Shown here: one piece after another, positions 22,140 through 33,704 of the stretch | Position numbering within the stretch: position 1 is the first letter of the stretch | How the letters are laid out: every line of letters begins with the position of its first letter | Assembly: GCF_017591435.1 (NCBI RefSeq) | Contig: NC_059287.1 | Location: forward strand, 7,735,782 to 7,799,781 | Length of the DNA: 64,000 nt | From: Portunus trituberculatus | Taxonomy: Eukaryota; Arthropoda; Malacostraca; Decapoda; Portunidae | Reading direction: 5' to 3' | Notes under the pieces: generated by a model | The model's database searches: none | The model's input: only the letters and a program-made list of their open reading frames with translations | What the model was told of the DNA's origin: nothing | Translations under genes and position numbers: made by a program

Positions 22140-23170
22140 TGCACTGCGAGGATCCACCCTGCATTACTTTGTCCCCATCTCTTATGCTGAAGTGAGGGAT
22201 CTCTCTGCCAGCGAGGCCCTGGGAATGGATGGCCTGCCTTCAAGGGCCTTTCAGCACGCTCTACCCCTCTTACTTGTGTGGCTGAGTGTGTTTATCAATG
22301 CCCGTATCCTACATCAATCTATTCTACATCAGGTACTTGCTGTCATTAAAGTTCCCTTGTTAAAGGGCAAGTGCAAGGACAATACTGTATGTAGTAGCTA
22401 TAGACCTATAATGATAACGACGATATAAAAAATCTACATCGGCTGCATGACTACCTGCTTACTGCTGACTCTCAGTTCAGCTATAAGAAGGGCTACAGGA
22501 CTGAGCTGTATGCATGGACCATTAACCAGATAATAGACTACTTCAGCAGCAAGGGATCACAAGTCTACCTATGCTTCCTTGATGCCTGTAAGGCCTTTGA
22601 CAGGATCAACTACTGGAAGCTGTTCACCAAACAGCATGCCCAGGGTGTACCAGCTCACCTGGTGAACGTACTTGTCCTGCAGTATATCAAACAGGAGTTC
22701 AGTGTGAGGTGGGATAAATTTCTGTCAGGCAGCGTCACTTCTGCCAATGTTATCAGGCAGGAAAGTATTTTGTCACTTCATTTATTCAACATATGCATGG
22801 ATGACCTGAGGGGTTCCCTGGTAGAGTCTGTTGTTGGTTGTTTTGTCCATGATCACCAGATACAAAGTGTCTTATCAATACAAGCTTCGTGTCTGTCACA
22901 ATGATATCCTCAAGGGCTACTGGGCATGCTTCTGTCGTTTAGCTCCTCAGAGACAGTTATTTCCATTATCAAATGTTTGGATGTTACTTACCGCCACCCA
23001 TAAGATGGTGTTGTTTAAGTTGTCAGGATAGGGAAACCCTTCACATTGACTCGAATGCGTTATATTTTATGTGGTCAAAACCTGTAGATAACAAGAGAAA
23101 GACATGAACAACACTATGTTGCACTACATACTAATTACAGTGGACAGTGGTACCCTATTGAACACTATTA
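22140..23170 (+). mobile_element. LINE RT relic, unclassified
   Basis: Frames 22192-22428 and about 22480-22904 translate to RT. SASEALGMDGLPSRAF is the entry motif, AVIKVPLLKGKCKDN and SSYRPIMITT follow, and CFLDACKAFDRINY gives the first catalytic Asp. The PQG-like motif reads IRQESILSLHLFN, and the YADD position reads FVHDHQ (near 22840), so two catalytic residues are gone. A further 250 bases to about 23170 show weak thumb-like similarity. Clearly dead; clade not assigned. Confidence 0.7.
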
Positions 23171-23823
23171 TTTGGTAGAGTGCAGGGGAGAGGAAAGGCC
23201 CCTCAACGAGTCGCACCTAACCCCCCACCATTCAACACCTCCAAACAATGACTGTTGTCGTGCTTACCACTACTTAACCCTAAGATCTTTTACATGCTTA
23301 GTAAAGTAAGAATACAGCACAAATTAACTCCACATATTCACTCAATCACAATACAGAGTATCTTCACCACACTCACGTGTTGTGGGTCCTGTGAACTTAA
23401 ACGCTAATACTGCGTGCGTGTGTGTATGTATAACTGCTTGGCAGGAGAAAGCCCGGGTGACGATGTTAATCCTATCAAACCCGGCTCTCTCCTATCCTTT
23501 GTCCTGATGATGCCAGGGTGCCCGAGTGCCATGGACGCTAGTAGACAAGATAACCTGTTAAATCTTTGTAAAAGACAAGCACATGTTGACGCTTTCCCCC
23601 AAGGCTCAGCGAATTCCACTGTAAACATCCTCACATCTCTCCTTTGCCCTATCATTAATCAGGCTTATCTCTACCTTTATTCGTTATTTCACTATACTCT
23701 AATGGCGTAATAACTTCAGTTTTGGCCATTAACATTAAAACCTTAATTAACAGATGGCTTACTTACGATAGTTTTCGTGTTTCTTTATCGTCGCGCAGAC
23801 CCCTTTGCATATGATGATAACAC
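23171..23823. other. No recognised gene
   Basis: A 98-codon frame at 23414-23710 and an 83-codon frame on the other strand lie here. I recognise neither, and composition alone does not support coding. Confidence 0.3.
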
Positions 23824-23824
23824 T

Positions 23825-25914
23825 GGTCTGCGTTTCAAAACTTTTTTGAAAAGGTCAATGGTTTTCAACTGATTTATGACCATTTTTGCATGCTGAATTG
23901 AAAAATACAGTTTATTTTCCCGGGTCAGGTCCAGTTTTTAAGATAGTCAACTTCTTTTCCAGCATATTTTTGTAAAATATTGCAATCCAAGCATTTATGG
24001 GCTTTGCTTTTGCAAAACCAGGTAGTGGGTAACCTTTAATAAATATTTTCATTTCCGTTTTTAGGTCTATAAAAATGGATTGGAAGTGTAAAAAAACATC
24101 CTAATAGGTTTTGTTACATCTGCGGACATGTTATTCTTCCAGACCGTCAAGCAAAAATCACTGATTTTGTGAAGAAGGCATATCACGCTTACTTTGGAGT
24201 CAAAATATCTATTGCAAAACATGTGTAGAGAACTTACAGGATTGGAGGAACAAGAAAAGGAAGATTATACCATTTAGTGTCCCAATGGTGAGGAGGGAAG
24301 GGAAAGCTCATGTTACCGACTGCTACTTTTGCATGACAAATCTAAAAGGCATCAATCGCAAGAACAAGCACCATGTTCAATACCCTGATGTTCCTTCTGC
24401 CATAAAGCCAGTACCCCATGTCCCATGTCACCAAGGAATCTAGTTCTGATTTTGAATCTAGTGACATGATTGATATAGCTAAGTGTGATTAATACAGGCC
24501 GGAAGACAACAACCAACCGGTGCGTTTGACCCAAGCCGAACTCAATGACCTGACATGAGACCTGAACCTTTCGAAGGAGTCTGCCCAGCTACTGGGTTCT
24601 TGTTTTCGAGAGAAACGTTTACTGATGTCAGGACCGAGAGAGAATTTAGAAATTTTTTCATGTTTGATGAAGCATCTTCACTGGTTTACTGTAGCAGTAT
24701 TGCTGACCTGATTGAATTACTTGGTCTGAAGTATGACGCTATGGAATGGAGACTTCATTGATTCATCTAACAGAAGTCTCAAAGCAGTTCTTCTGAATAT
24801 CGCAAACAAGTTTTCATCGATCCCTGTTGGGCACTCAGTTGAAATGAAAGAATCCCACAAAAGCATGGAACGTCTGTTGTCTGCTCTGAACTACCAGAAA
24901 CATAAATGGTTGATCTGTGGAGATCCTAAAGTTGTTGGACTCATTCTAGGACTTCAAGGTGGTTACACAAAGTATCCATGCTTTCTGTGCTTATGGGATA
25001 GCCGTGTTGATGACCAGCATTATGTCAGACAAGAGTGGCCATCAAGACAAGGATTAAAACCTGGATCACACAACGTTTTGTCCCACCCTTTGGTTGAACC
25101 GAGCAAGATATTGCTTCCACCCCTCCACATCAAACTCGGTCTAATGAACAATTTTTTAAAGGCATTGAAGAATTTGTTTTCTTACATCAGAAATTTCAAC
25201 GAAAAAGCAAGGAGAAAATTAAGGCAGGAATATTTGATGGTCCTCAAATAAGGAAACTCATCCAGGATACTAGTTTTGATGATGCACTGAATCCTGCTGA
25301 ACTCTCTACCTGGTTGTCCCTTAAATCAGTCATTGCAAACTTCCTTGGCAACCACAGAAGTTCCCAGTATCAAAAGGTGGTTGATGAGTTAATAGAGAAT
25401 TTCTGCTAACTTAGTGCACGCATGTCAGTGAAAATGCACTTCCTCCGGTCTCATCTGGACTATTTTCCAGAAAATTGTGGAGACTTCAGTGAAGAACAGG
25501 GTGAGTGCTTTCACCAATATATCAGAGTTATGGAGGAACACTATCAAGGCTGATTGGATGTCAACTTTCTGGCCGACTACTGCTGGTGCCTAAAGAGGGA
25601 TGCGCAGTCTGTACAGCAACAAACGGAAGCCCCTGAAGAGACCATTCATCCATGAGTAGCTTCCTTAGTTCATTATACTCTTCTTGATATCTATTCAAAA
25701 TATTTTGTAAGCCTTCTGTGAATAAATCAGTCTAATATTTTCAATATTGCGTTTTATTCACCTAGAAATAGATCGGAATTTAGGATATTTTTAATGTGCT
25801 AATATTTCATTAACCTGATCTGATTGAGTGAAATGAGCATGATTTTTTGATTCAGTGCAAAAAACTGGTCTAAAATCAGATATTATATGTTAGACCTTGA
25901 AAACATCGCAGACC
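23825..25914 (+). pseudogene. Broken member of a multicopy arthropod zinc-motif family, probably transposon-derived
   Basis: After an ATG at 24075 the frame slips within nine codons. It then reads FCYICGH (C-x2-C, about 24112), CKTCVENLQDW (24210), IPFSVPMVRREGKAHVTDCYFCMTNLKG (a further C-x2-C, to about 24350) and KHHVQYPDVPSAIKPVPH. The core is at 24555-25251: SLKAVLLNIANKFSSIPVGH, LICGDPKVVGLILGLQGGYT, KYPCFLCLWDSR and LLPPLHIKLGLMNNF. The end block (25225-25655) has GPQIRKLIQD, FLRSHLDYFPENCGD and FHQYIRVMEEHYQG. I recall this motif series from a large family of uncharacterised proteins repeated in aphid, cnidarian and crustacean genomes, but I have no name for it. At least four stops or frame changes break it. 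GGTCTGCG (23825-23832) and its reverse complement (25907-25914) may be its ends. Confidence 0.7.
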
Positions 25915-26234
25915 AATGTAATAAACGTCGTTAGGAGCCACTCAGTATTTAGTTTAGAGTTAAGGGTTAGGCAATCGCACAACTTTGTCGTCATCAACAA
26001 CAGAGTAATGTCTACACCCAGGGAGGGTGATGCCCCAGAAATGGTTTTACCTCTTTACCTCCTGATGGCACACCATGGCTAACGTGCTGCCCTGCATTGC
26101 ATACATACACACTGGTACGCTGTACTTCCTTTATGTATCTATGTTTTGTTATGCAAAAGGGAAAGCCGAAAAAGGGCAACGAAAAAAAAAAAAAAAAAAA
26201 ACACTTGATTGCCAATTCCCTAAAAGATAAGTAG
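25915..26234. other. No recognised gene
   Basis: Intergenic sequence with a 19-A run near 26182-26200. The run touches no clear LINE 3' end. Confidence 0.4.
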
Positions 26235-26960
26235 TTATTCAAAAGTCTGGAACAAATATTTTAATTGAAACCTCTCTCTTAAAAGAAGTCAAGTCGTAAG
26301 AAGATGGAAATACAGAAGCAGGCAAGGAGTTCCAGAGTTTACCAGATAAAGGCATGAATGATTGAGAGTACTGGTTAACTCTTGTATTTGGGAGTTGGAC
26401 AGAATAAGGATGAGAGGAAGAATGAATTAAGCCTTGTGCAGCGAGGCCAAAAGAGAAGGGCAGGCATGCAATTAGCAAGATCCGAAGAGCAGTTAGCATG
26501 AAAATAGCGATAAAAGATACCAAGAGATGCAACATTCCGGCAGAGAGGAAAAGGCTGAAGACAGTCAGTCAGAGGAGGGGAGTTCATGTGACGAAAAACT
26601 TTTGATTTCACCCTATCTAATAAAACTGTGTGAGTGGAATCCCCCAGACATACGAAGAGTACTCCATACAAGGATGGATAAGGCTGTTGCACAGAGTTAG
26701 CAGTTGGAGGGGCAAGAAAAACTGGCGGAGACCCCTCAGAACCCCTGACATCATAGAAGCTGTTTTAGCAAGAGATGAGATGTGAAGTTTCCAGTTTAGA
26801 TTACGAATAGAGGACATGCCGAGGATATTCAGTGTAAAAGATGGGGACACCTGAGTGTCACTGAACAAGACGGGATTGTTATTTGGAAAGTTCAGTCGAA
26901 TTGATAAATGAAGGAATTGAGTTTTTGAGGCATTGAACACTACTAAGTTTTCTCTACCCC
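26235..26960 (-). mobile_element. Family A LINE copy, 3' part
   Basis: On the minus strand it starts with the NASKTQFLHLSIRLNFPNN region (26940), continues through LNWKLHISSLAKTASMM and MEYSSYVWG, and ends in FKREVS near 26260. Frame changes occur near 26620 and 26520. The poly(A) tail and 3' UTR seen in the copies at 3071 and 8649 are missing. The 5' edge is near 26960. Confidence 0.85.
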
Positions 26961-27775
26961 AATTAGAAATCTCAGAGGCGTCGCAATCGGTTAGGCAACA
27001 TAGGCAGTTGCTTAGGGCCCCGAGCTGGTGGGGGCCCCGAGGAACGGTTGATATTGATATACTGATATATTTTTAGTTCAGTTATATTTTAGCATAGAAG
27101 AAAAATGCAATACAAGTGGACTATGGATATAAGACCAAGGTGTTGCAGTTCTTCCTTTCCACTTCAATTCCTTATCTTTTTATTTATCTATTTATTTATT
27201 TATTTATTTTTTTTTAGATCAGTTGCATTTTAGCATATTTAACATTTTGTTTGTTTTTCTGTCATCCATATAGTGTGTGTAAAATTTGTATTGAGTTTAT
27301 GTTATTTAAGTTATTTATCATTTATTTTATGTTAATTCTTTGATAAAATATCTATTTACTGATCCGTTGTCCTGAACTTCATTCATCATCATTCCGGGCC
27401 GGGAGGGCCCCATGGTCATTAATGAATAATAGAGAGAGAGTAGCTGACAGTGTAGTGGATCATATCAGTCATCCATTTCACTCATCCCATGTTTTCTGTT
27501 GTATGTGACACACGCTCTTGACATTTCTAAGACAGACTATTACAAACTCGTTTTCTTTCTTTTATATACTTTTCTCTATATATTACAATTACCACATTCA
27601 CTCATATACACTGTACACACAAGCACTTTCTTATATTTCAATGCTTTCTACACTGACGATTCACAAGTACACACATTAAACATGAACACCTTGTTTATTA
27701 TCTTATCATTCATTGCATTCCTAAAATAAAAAATGTAAAACTTACGGTTACCAAAAATATAAAATCAGAACTAAG
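26961..27775. other. No recognised gene; AT-rich with repeated GGGCCCC words
   Basis: GGGGCCCCGAG occurs at 27016-27055 and GGAGGGCCCC near 27402. A TTTTAGNTCAGTT...TTTTAGCAT segment is repeated at 27070 and 27215. CAGAGGCGTCGC near 26971 could be a DNA-transposon end, but no partner was found. Confidence 0.3.
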
Positions 27776-27873
27776 GTGAGCGTAGTGGCGGACAGATGGA
27801 GTCGCTCTGCGCTCAGCTGCCTTGCCCGGCCACTTCTTGTACCACGTGTTTTCGCCGTATCACGCTAGTGAAC

Positions 27874-28954
27874 ATGACAGATTATAATGACTCTGCGAAC
27901 AGTGTGGGGAAGAGGACAAGAGACCTCTCTCCTCAACGTCCCCTGACAAGAACTTACCAAACAAGGCCACCCTCGAACCCGTGCGTGACCTACTCAGGGA
28001 CTGGGGCAGCAACGAGGAGTTATCCTCGCCAGGCGCCGCCTCCCTCCCTCACTCGGACGGCGCCTCACTCGCCCTGTCCTCGGCCAGTGAGGAGGAGCGC
28101 CAGCAGCAGCAGGAGGATGACACCCAAAGTTGGACTGTCATCGGGCGAGGACACCGGCAGCAGCCTCCGTTCAAACTGGGCATCCTGGAGGAACACAATA
28201 GCGCCTACAAGCCGCAGGCTGTCCCGGTCCCATCGCCAGCAGCCGGAGGGGCCCCGGGACCCGCCAAGGAGGCGACGACGGCGCCGCCGAGGGGCACCAC
28301 GCGGCCTGCCCCATCAACAGACCGAACAGCAGCTGGGCGCCCAGCCCGGGCGGCAGCGGCAACAAACCCTTCAGGAGGCGCCACGCGGGCAGCAGCAGCT
28401 GCAGGAGCCCCAGCAATACTCATGCGGCCGGCGCCAGCCACTGCAGCAACAGCTGCAGCAACCCTCCTCTCCTGCCCCGCCCCTAATGAGGTCAGCGTGG
28501 GACCAGCGACAGGTCCCCAGGGACCCTAACCCCTCATCCCGGCCAGCGGCGTGGCCGGAAGGAGGGATTAGCCAGGCCACAGGTGTCCCCTCCTCTCCCC
28601 CCACCAACCCAAACAAGGGAGATTAGGACCTCGCCCCGCCAGCAACAACGCCCATACCGGAGGCCCAGCCTCATGGCCTCGAGCGATCCTCTCCACGGTG
28701 CGTCCGTCTCTTTCAGCGAGGAGACAAGAGTGGTGATGAACGCCCTCTTGGCGCGCATCGTGCAGTTGCTAGCGAACCTCCTCGCCAGCCCTGCCAGCGT
28801 CCCCGCCAGGAAGGAGGAGCTGGAAGCGCTCCTCCGCCTGGAGACCGTCTCGGCCATCTCCGAGTGCGGCTTTCAGCCCCCACAAACCCCGAGGGACCCT
28901 TTTCCGGGCGCTCTCCACCCAGCGAACCCCGTCCACCACCACGATGGAAAGTAG
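27874..28954 (+). pseudogene. LINE ORF1 (Gag-like), frameshifted
   Basis: From the ATG at 27874 (MTDYNDSANSVGKRTRDLS) the frame slips near 27950 into VRDLLRDWGSNEEL, a stretch of acidic residues and Q runs. It slips again near 28530 and ends with SEETRVVMNALLARIVQLL (28700-28760). No zinc knuckle is seen. ORF1 proteins of LINEs bind the element RNA; that role is assumed from position only. Long low-complexity Ala/Gln/Pro runs account for the many overlapping open frames on both strands here. Confidence 0.6.
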
Positions 28955-29625
28955 CAGCACTGAAGACACCTCAAGGCTCCCTGAAGCTCCGAGTCCTGCA
29001 GTGGAACATGCAGGGGCTGCGACCCAAGAAACACCAGGTGCTGCAGGCCGTCTTCGAGGAGAATCTGGACGTGGTGCTCCTCCAGGAGACTCAAACTCCA
29101 GCCGCCTTCGAGTGGCGGGTGGCGGGCTACACCCTTCACTTGCTCCCCGCTGTAGACGGCACCCACGGCTGTGCACTGCTGGTGAGGAGCGCTATACCAC
29201 ACAGCCAAGTCGCCGCCCCAGTGCATTGCGGCGACGGCGTGGAGGTGCTGGCGTTGGAGCTGCACGTGGGAAGCCTCCGGCTGCTGGTGTATAACATCTA
29301 CACGAGCCAGAGGCACCAGCTGGAGGCGGGTGAGCTGCTCACCCTTGCCACCCACACAAGTCTCCTGGTGGGGGTAACTTCAATGCCCATCACCCCGTGC
29401 TCCACTCCCTGTCCCGAGCCAACGAGGCGGGGCGGCACCTGGCCGTCCTGCTTGAGGACGTCCCTCACGTCCGCCTCCTAAACACATGGAAAGCCACCCA
29501 CAACCGGGGGTGGCGGGCTCGACCTCACCCTGGTGTCAAGGGACCTGGCGGCCGGCGCCGCTTGGCGGGTTCACCCCACCCTCACTAGCGACCACTTCGC
29601 CACCCTCACCACGCTCCCAGTCGCA
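28864..29625 (+). pseudogene. LINE apurinic-type endonuclease, two G-run frame slips
   Basis: LRVLQWNMQGLRPKK near 28990 holds the metal-binding Asn, and VVLLQETQTP near 29072 the catalytic Glu. NFNAHHPV (near 29375) has the second Asn, and TLTSDHFATL (near 29580) is the SDH motif. The frame slips at the G run near 29368, where one G too few splits GG from NFNA, and again at the G run near 29508. Apart from these it is complete, with all expected catalytic positions present. Confidence 0.82.
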
Positions 29626-30224
29626 CCACCCGCCCCGCCCCGCCCGCCCCCGCGTTGGAACACCAGGAAGGCAAACTGGACCAAGTTTCAGGCCTCTCTC
29701 AACGAGTGGTGGGTCGCTTACCAGCCCCCGGCCGACCTGCACCAGCAGGAGAGGGACCTGACGGAGGCCATACAGCGGGCGGCCGACGCTGCCATCCCTC
29801 GTGCACGGAGCCGCCGTCATCGGCCTGACTTGTGGTTCTACAATGAGGAGGTGCAGGAACATAACCACTGTGTCAACGTCTACAGGAAGCTATACAAGAG
29901 GCTCCCCAACCCTACCAACTTGAGACTCTTGTAGGACGTGGTGGCACGCGCGTGGAAGGTGTTCCTGAAGGCGAAGGAGGCCAAGTGGCTGGAGTGGTGC
30001 TCCACTTTCAGCCTACACACGTCCCTTGGCCAGTTGTGGAGGAGCGTTAGAACGGTTTCCGGCGCAGCCCCGCCCCGCCCGGCAGCCCACCCCCACCCCC
30101 AACAGGAGGCAGAAAGACTCGTCACGGTGTTCACCGCACGAGGCTCCAGCGACCAGTTTCCCCCCGCACACGCCGCCTCCAAAACCATCTCCAGCTCCGC
30201 CGGGACTACGCCGTCAGGGCGGCA

Positions 30225-31400
30225 GTGGAGGAGGCGGACGACACCGACAGGGCCTTCACGCAGCAGGAGCTGGACCGTGCGAAAAGGCGTGGCCGCAACA
30301 CAGCAGCGGGGGCGGACGGCGTGCTATACTACATGCTGGCCCATGTTGGGCCAGCCGGGGACGCCGCCCTGCTGGCCGTGATCAACGCGTCGTGGGCGGC
30401 GGGCCGCCTGCCACCCGCGTGGAAGGAGGCCGACATCCAGCCCATCCCACAGCCGAGGGAACCCACCAAGCTCAGGCCCATCTCTCTCCTCAGCTGCACG
30501 GCCAAAACGGCGGAGAGAATGGTCCTGGCCCGACTACCGTGGTGGGTGGGGTCACTCCATCCACACGTGTTCGGCTACACACGCGGCGTGAGCACGGCAG
30601 ACAGCATCCTCACCTTGCTGACACAGGCAAACAACCGCCCCACCGTCGTCGTCTTCCTCGACCTCGAGAAGGCTTTCGAGTTGGCCAACCCTCGAGCTGT
30701 GCACGCCTCACTCGTGCAGAAGGGGGTACGAGGTAGGCTGCTGGCCTGGCTCCGGGATTACCTGCAGCAGCGCCGCGCCAGAGTCAAGTTTCAGGGCCTC
30801 AAGTCGAGCTTCCAGAAGTTCGAGAACGGGACTCCGCAGGGCAGCATCCTCAGCCCCTTCCTCTTCAACCTGCTGATGGAGCAGCTGGTGGCCCTGCCCT
30901 TCCAAGACGGCACCGTCCTCCTAAGCTACGCCGATGACCTCGCCCTCGTGGTCACCGGAAGGGGCAACAAGCTTAGGAGGACGCAGCAGGCGCTCGATCT
31001 CATCAGCGAGAAGTGCGAGGAGCTGGGGCTCAAGATCTCGGCAGAGAAGTCTTGGGCCATGATGGTAAAAGCTGCTGACCCGGCCTGGCAGCTGCGCGTC
31101 CAGGGAGTCGAGCTGACGTGGACCAACTCCTACCAGTATCTCAGGGTGTGGGTGGACAAGCGGCTGTCCTTCACAGCCCACGCCGCCTGCCTGAGGGAGA
31201 GGACGCAGGCAAGGCTCAACGTGATGCGGGCCATGACGCGACCCACGGCCGGGGCCACTTTCTCCGTCCTGCGCCTGTACTACGTGCAAGCCGTCCGCTC
31301 GCTGGTTGACTACAGCGCCCCCATCCTCGTGGCGCTCTCTCCCAACCAGCAGGAGCGATTCGAGGTGGTGCAGAACACCGCCATGAGGACCATGCACCGA
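30225..31400 (+). CDS. LINE reverse transcriptase, open for about 390 codons
   Basis: An uninterrupted frame carries every RT motif: NTAAGADGVLYYML near 30300, IQPIPQPREPTKLRPISLLSC near 30435-30495 and VVFLDLEKAFELAN near 30650, with the first catalytic Asp. GTPQGSILSPFLFN is near 30830 and YADD at 30927-30938. Thumb segments LGLKISAEKS and YLRVWVDKRLSF follow. Past the catalytic domain the frame slips near 31400 (after QNTAMRTM), and the last 87 codons to 31661 are read in the wrong frame. The start is not a true ATG of the protein; upstream the frame joins the endonuclease linker across slips and a TAG at 29932. Confidence 0.88.
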
Positions 31401-31657
31401 GATGGTCTAGCTCCTTCGCCGCAACCCATGGCTGCTACGGGTACAGCTCGCCGTCCGCAGCATCGTCCGCATCAAGGGGTGGCCGTGGCCACAGGCGGAC
31501 CTCCCTGCCCCCACTTGCCGTGCCCCGACCCCGTGGGAGATTCCCGACCGCAGACTTCACCGCCACGTATCTCCCCGCCAGCAAGTCCGCGTGCACCACC
31601 GCCGAGCTGCGCCAGCACGCCCTCATGGCCATGGCCCGAGTCTCCGAGCCAGGCTAA

Positions 31658-32529
31658 GTGACGTACTACACCGACGGCTCGGTTGACGCGGACAGCGGAA
31701 GGACGGGCGCCGCCGCCATCACCGGAGGGATCGAGCTGGGAGTGCGGGCCCCAGACCACTGCTCCACCCTGCAGACCGAGCTGGTGGCCATCCAGCTGGT
31801 CCTGGAGCACGCCCACCACCGTCAGGAGCCTACTGTGGTGCTGCACACCGACTCCAAGTCGGGCCTGCAGGCCCTCCAGCAGCCGCACTCAGCGACAACG
31901 TGGGCCTCGTCACCGCCATCCTGGGCAGCCTCTAGAGTCTAGAGCCTCGCCGCGCAGGGGCGGCAGGTGAGGCTCAACTGGATCCGCAGCCATGTGGGGG
32001 TGCGAGGCAGCGAGGCTGCCGACGTGGCCGCCAAGAGAGCAGCGCAGAGCCCCCGGGTGACCAGGCCCGTGCCCTCCCCAGTCTGCGGCAGGTGAAGGCG
32101 CGAGCTAGGCGCTCCGCCATCAAGACGACGCGCCAGCCACACCGGCAGCTGGAGCCAAGGAAGAGGCAGGCAGCATGGTACGCCGCCGCCACCAAATACC
32201 AGCCGCTCGACGCCTCCCTGCAGCGGCCCAGGACGGACGGCGTGCTGCTGCAGCGCGTCAGGCTGGGTTTCTGTACGAAGGAGGAGCTCTATGACGGCTT
32301 CGAGGGGCAGGAGTGCGAGCACTGCGGGAGGCAGAGTCGCCGCCCGCTACTACACTACCTCCTGTCATGCCCCGCCACAGCCGCCCTCAGACCACCGCCG
32401 TCCCTACCCATCCAGCCTGCGGCCGGCGGCCTCCTCAGCAGACGTGAAGCCAGGGTGGCCCATCTCATCCGCCACACGCCCAGGGAGGCGATGCTTCAGG
32501 TGCTCAGGGCGGCACGTCCTCCCCGCTGA
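31658..32529 (+). pseudogene. LINE RNase H and C-terminal zinc knuckle, frameshifted
   Basis: TYYTDGSVDADSG gives the first Asp, LQTELVAIQLVLEHA the Glu and VLHTDSKSGLQAL the second Asp. After a slip near 31890, WIRSHVGVRGSEAAD (near 31980-32025) gives the His and last Asp. A second slip near 32090 leads into a 145-codon frame (32092-32529) with the CCHC knuckle CEHCGRQ. All RNase H active-site residues are present, though in two frames. Confidence 0.85.
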
Positions 32530-32715
32530 CCTGGCCTGACCTGCCAGCGCCGCTCTCCACCACAACACGAAGGCGGCGGCACCACAGCTCGCTGCACCCA
32601 CCGTGACCACACAACACTACAACCCCCACCGGCGGGCTGATGCCCGCTTTGTATACCATTTGTATATGTAATGTATATAAATTTATACAATAAACCTATA
32701 AACAACAACAAAAAT

Positions 32716-33010
32716 AAAATAATCCGATCTGACCAGTTTATTAGTGAAGATCACCCTAGCCCAATACTAACAGTTGGGTGACCCGGGGGTGGCTAGTTTG
32801 GTCGGCGGTGGTCTCTCACCGGCACCATTCACAGGTGCTCTCTCCTGAGCAAGATGCTTACGGCACTCTTCGTCGTATTCACATGTTGCTGCCTTGGCCA
32901 AGAAGCTTTGCCTCCCTTTGTCCCGGGGTGTTTGCAGGGTTGAGGCCAAGGGATGGGAGAAGTATGCATTAAAACGTGTGGCCACTTGACGGATTACCTG
33001 CACCCTTCCG
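32716..33010. other. Spacer with an unrecognised 78-codon minus-strand frame
   Basis: A minus-strand frame at 33003-32767 is hydrophilic (TCEYDEECRKH within it). I match it to no family. It could be a gag remnant of the neighbouring gypsy sequences, but nothing proves this. Confidence 0.25.
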
Positions 33011-33012
33011 AC

Positions 33013-33122
33013 GCCATCAGCGTCTTCCTGCAGACGCTTTCTGCGTCCTACTGCAGACGTCTTCTGTGTCTTGCCGCAGACGCTTTCTGCGTCTTTCTGC
33101 AGACGCCTTCAGCGTCTCCTCC
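33013..33122 (+). repeat. Tandem repeat of a 23-24 bp imperfect palindrome
   Basis: The unit CTGCAGACGCTTTCTGCGTC plus a 3-4 base spacer recurs about 4.5 times with small changes. Each unit has facing GACGC/GCGTC arms. It lies just upstream of the gypsy protease end, in the region of gag or protease. Confidence 0.75.
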
Positions 33123-33139
33123 ACCCTCCCACGGACGTT

Positions 33140-33704
33140 GCTGCGTTCCCGCCGCTCTTTTGACTGGACTTTTTATGTTGGGGAAGTTTCTCAAGTCATC
33201 ATCGTTGCGGACTTGCTCGCACACTACAATCTTCTCGTGGATTTCAAAGGACGGAGGCTCATCGATCCCCTCACTTCCATCTCTCCTGCTCGACCAGCAT
33301 CAGGTGATAGCACACATCTCACCGTCATCCAGAAGGATCACCAGTTTGCTACGCTTCTCAAGTCATTCCCCACTCTGACGCAGCCCTACTCAGCAGAGTT
33401 ACCTATCAAGCACCACGACACGCATCACATCGAGACTTCAGGACCTCCAGTTCACGCCAAGGCCCGTCGTTTAGCTCCTGAACGCTACCGTCAAGCCAAG
33501 GCCAAGTTCAAGTCTCTGATGCGCCAAGGTATCATACGGCCCAGCAGCAGCAACTGGTCATCTGCTCTCCACATCGTAAAGAAGAAGAATGGTGACATCA
33601 GGTCTTGCGGAGACTACCGTGCTCTCAACTCACGCACCAAGGAAGATAGATACCCAGTGCCCCACGTTTAAGAGTTCTCCTCACAGTTCGCTGGTTCTTC
33701 CGTC
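33140..33704 (+). pseudogene. Ty3/gypsy protease end and RT start, left half of an interrupted element
   Basis: The frame (to a stop at 33669) shows the end of an aspartic protease, ADLLAHYNLLVDFKGRRLID (near 33210-33270). RT fingers follow: KARRLAPERYRQAKAKFKSL, RQGIIRPSSSNWSSALHIVK, then CGDYRALNSRTKEDRYPVPH. After the stop the same frame reaches 33704. It continues at 42527 once the LARD-like element and one copy of CGTC are left out. In-frame stops in both halves suggest the gypsy was already decayed, or has decayed since. Confidence 0.88.
33701..33704. repeat. Target-site duplication CGTC, left copy
   Basis: CGTC at 33701-33704 matches CGTC at 42523-42526. Counting only one copy restores the reading frame of the host gypsy RT, which confirms the 4-bp length. 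Confidence 0.85.

Larger units (their letters stand above)
27776..32715 (+). mobile_element. Nearly full-length GC-rich I-type LINE (ORF1, EN, RT, RNase H, zinc knuckle)
   Basis: A 4.9-kb GC-rich block stands out from AT-rich flanks. ORF1-like Gln/Pro/Ala-rich frames (27874-28954) come first. Then follow an apurinic-type endonuclease (28990-29625), RT (30225-31400), RNase H (31658-32050) and a C-terminal CCHC knuckle (CEHCGRQ...H...C, near 32318-32370). The 3' end has AATAAA near 32684 and a run of AAC/AAAT words instead of a pure A tail. This order fits the I/R1/LOA group. It carries one stop (29932) and at least six one-base frame slips, several in G runs, so either it is a recent relic or some slips are sequencing errors. 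Confidence 0.9.

Noticed and set aside
26971..27420. A hAT-like element starting CAGAGGCG with GGGCCCC words
   Set aside because: No matching right end and no 8-bp target copies were found.
28171..29355. Several long minus-strand frames within the GC-rich LINE
   Set aside because: High GC and low-complexity codons remove stops on both strands; the sense strand has the motifs, the other strand has none.
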